Origin: Candidatus Chloroheliaceae bacterium
GTDB lineage: Bacteria > Chloroflexota > Chloroflexia > Chloroheliales > Chloroheliaceae
Assembly: GCA_013390945.1 (NCBI GenBank)
Contig: JACAUC010000002.1
Location: forward strand, 1 to 64,000
Reading direction: 5' to 3'
DNA: 64,000 nt
The notes below the pieces were generated by a model, which made no database searches, was not told the origin of the DNA, and saw nothing but the letters and a program-made list of their open reading frames with translations. This document shows positions 63,801-64,000 of the stretch, one piece after another. Position 1 is the first letter of the stretch, and each line of letters starts with the position of its first letter. A program made the translations under genes and the position numbers.

Positions 63801-64000
63801 TCACTAACCGCTTCTTGGGCCTGACTCTGCTGCCAAGCGGCATAGAGACCTGACGGCAGATCCTCCGGTCTGGTCAATTTTGGAGCCGGAGCCGATTTTT
63901 CTGGTGACTTTACAGAGCTAGGCGCGTTGGTGATATTTGGCAGAGCCGAAGGGCGATGAGCCAGACTGAGCGACCCTTTATTAGCCGCACTAGTTTGAAA
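57872..64000 (-). CDS. Giant FG-GAP/Ig-like repeat surface protein (5' end beyond window)
   Basis: The frame stays open to the window edge, so at least 2042 codons are present and the start is outside. The first visible region (from about 63877 down) has a beta-rich domain. It is followed by many FG-GAP-like repeats of about 50 residues (DRFGYAVSLSNDGNTALVGA, AAYIFVRSGATW, QQQLT), interrupted by groups of Big_3-type Ig-like domains (TANPATTSTYGQTVTLTATI, GTVVFKDGTTTLNGSPATI, SHTLSAVYSGDS). The arrangement is FG-GAP block, three Ig, FG-GAP block, one Ig, FG-GAP block, one Ig and a short C-terminal segment with repeated-beta motifs (IDGGS, IISGN). The repeats are nearly identical at DNA level, suggesting recent expansion and homogenisation. 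An adhesin-like extracellular role is inferred. Convergent with aroF. Confidence 0.85.
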   Translation of the reverse strand, partial: FQTSAANKGSLSLAHRPSALPNITNAPSSVKSPEKSAPAPKLTRPEDLPSGLYAAWQQSQAQEAVSDSGYRLAAAGTGELKGSNPTQGLELSFQSSGVTVNGMNLALTGIGYQGQALEPLEQVAPITIDSRVEYQRSPSLTEWYVNKADGLEQGFTLAQAWPGENGNELALEISLTGGLFHSAGDGLTLTSDKGNLHRYGGLYAYDATGRALPSRMEITSDGQPNNQTARLLVNLEGAQYPIVIDPLLQAQTTLTAADGLANDQFGSAVALSSDGQTALIGVPGKGGAYIFVQSGGSWILQQELFGSASDKFGSAVALSSDGQTALVGAYYMTLNGKTQQGGAYLFVRNGTIWSQQQQLVDTSTGAVGDWFGYAVSLNSNGNTALIGAPYKAINGSTHQGAAYVFTRTGTTWVQEQILTDTTTGAANDCFGWAVSLSGDGNTALIGASYKTINGNIYQGAAYIFGRSGATWTQQGSPLTASNGAAQDVFGYAAVLSSDGNTALISAYLKNGWSGAAYVFVRSGNAWIQQGILTANNGAVSDWFGRAVSLSSDGNTALIGAYGKNSKGVAYTFGRSGNIWTQQGSNLTAGSDAAVNDQFGWSVSLSGYGSTALIGANNKQIGTNAAQGRVYIFATPPTTITLTANPATTSTYGQTVTLTATISPITATGTVVFKDGTTTLNGSPATIVNGVATFSTSNLIVGSHTLSAVYSGDSTYAGSGSSNVAYTVNGVTNNTTTSLTVAPTSPSTYGQAVTLTATISPASATGTVVFKDGTTTLNGSPATIVNGVATFSTNSLIVGSHTLSAVYSGDSAYNSSTSSNVAYTVNSLTSTTTSLTANPASSSTYGQAVTLTATISPASTAGTVTFKDGTTTLNGSPVAIVNGVATYSISTLITGSHTLSAVYSGDSNYLGSTSSNIAYTVAGVTPYDPLIELQSLLANDRVVGDNFGDTVSLSSDGNTVLIGAPNKTVGLNINQGAAYIFVRSGATWVQQQKLTAGDGATGDRFGYAVSLSNDGNTALVGAYYKTVGANSSQGAAYTFVRNGATWTQQQQLSDTTTGAIGDWFGYAVSLSSDGNTALVGAYQKNNWQGVAYVFVRSGISWSQQQILTASDGVSGDWFGYAVSLSSDGNTALIGTPAKSIGQGVSYVFVRNGTSWLQQGLTLVALGGAAGNRFGDVVSLSGDGNTALIGAHGKNNWQGAAYIFVRSGTTWSQQQEVTAQGGDFGHWVSLSGDGNTALIGAFNEAINGIGGQGAAYIFVRSSTTWSQQQQLTASDGATSNWFGGSVSLSGNGKTALIGAHGKNNLQGAAYLFETQPTLSTSISLTANPASPSLYGQVVTLTATISPTTATGTVTFKDGTTTLNGSPVAIVNGVATYSISTLITGSHTLSAVYYGNSTYISSTSSNVGYAVAGVTLYDPLIELQSLLANDGVVGDNFGYAVSLSSDGNTVLIGAPNKTVGLNINQGATYIFVRSGATWVQQQKLTNGDGATGDRFGWSVALSNDGNTALVGASYKTVNGNSSQGAAYTFVRNGANWTQQQKLTANDGLANDNFGTSVSLSSDGNTALVGAPWKTIGGRGTQGAAYVFARSGATWTQQQQLIDATTGAAADYFGMSVSLSSDGNTALIGSPYKAINTNLHQGVAYVFTRSGTTWTQQQKLNDSVGTAYDELGWSVALSGDGNTAIMGAWNKTTNGNIQRGSTYIFVRSGTTWSQQTILTHSVGMAGDTFGNAVSLSSDGNMALVGASYKDVTGTSGNQGAAYTFVRSGTTWSQQQELMAGNAATGDRFGISASLSGSGKTALIGAFAKNSYQGAAYIFETQPTLSTSTNLTANPASTSTYGQAVTLTATISPASATGTVVFKDGTTTLNGSPATIASGVATFTTSSLSIGNHTLSANYSGDTKVNGSVNYLNYTVVSNSQWVVRSNTDNGLGTTAGTLSYILSQAVGSSPITITFELGSNTTINFTGPLMSSVPTEVTIDGGSTCSQPPAVIISGNAAIGDGLVLNGGNLLRNIWVKGFSNRQIVTNSPLAAFWKKNILQCVKVSR

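Overview
The window looks like a Chloroflexota-type chromosome. It holds a long division and cell-wall (dcw) cluster from mraZ to ftsZ, several two-component regulators, a T-box in front of aromatic amino-acid genes, and very large FG-GAP/Ig-like surface proteins. Species cannot be fixed from sequence alone.

Region 1 (about 1-11843) is the most interesting part. It is an AT-richer mobile element that reads as a CRISPR-associated transposon. A palindrome-operated consensus promoter and a divergent double-HTH regulator precede one long operon: a 98-aa unknown, a DDE transposase (TnsB), an AAA+ ATPase (TnsC), a second TnsB-fold protein without a recognisable catalytic triad, a Cas6-like protein, Cas8 (with a probable internal Cas11 start), Cas7, Cas5 and a second, complete Cas6. 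No cas3, cas1, cas2, tnsA or tniQ is visible. A three-repeat mini-array follows. Its last spacer matches, at 32 of 36 positions, the 3' end of the membrane-protein gene just beyond the right end. Three of the four mismatches fall at spacer positions 18, 24 and 36, the every-sixth-base spacing expected of a Type I Cascade, and at codon wobble positions. The protospacer ends about 40-50 bp from the inferred transposon end. I read this as a self-homing CAST with an unusual gene set: a dead TnsB paralogue where TniQ would be expected, and two Cas6 proteins.

Region 2 (11866-21300) holds the attachment-site gene, a hypothetical gene, two SDR genes (one with a zinc-ribbon-like tail) and a decaying sugar-uptake operon on the minus strand. 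In that operon the solute-binding-protein gene ends after its Tat signal at what looks like a group II intron fragment, and a deletion joins an oxidoreductase 5' part to an isomerase 3' part. A 109-bp inverted-repeat (MITE-like) element and a UroD-family gene complete it.

Region 3 (21300-39875, minus strand) is the dcw cluster: mraZ, rsmH, ftsL-like, ftsI, murF, mraY, murD, ftsW, cvpA-like, murC, murB, ddl, ftsQ, ftsA, ftsZ. It is driven from a promoter followed by three MraZ boxes and closed by a hairpin terminator. murG is absent from the cluster.

Region 4 (40408-54944) carries a histidine kinase/receiver pair, an adenine methyltransferase, a B12-radical SAM protein, an extended RecQ helicase, a secreted Asp-box protein, a membrane-anchored protein, a DedA protein and an OmpR-type two-component pair. 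A family of palindromic interspersed repeats occurs at 13.4, 43.5 and 48.6 kb.

Region 5 (55126-64000) has tRNA-Arg(CCG), a small ORF, a T-box leader (candidate Phe specifier) controlling chorismate mutase and DAHP synthase, and a giant FG-GAP/Ig-like protein that runs off the right edge.
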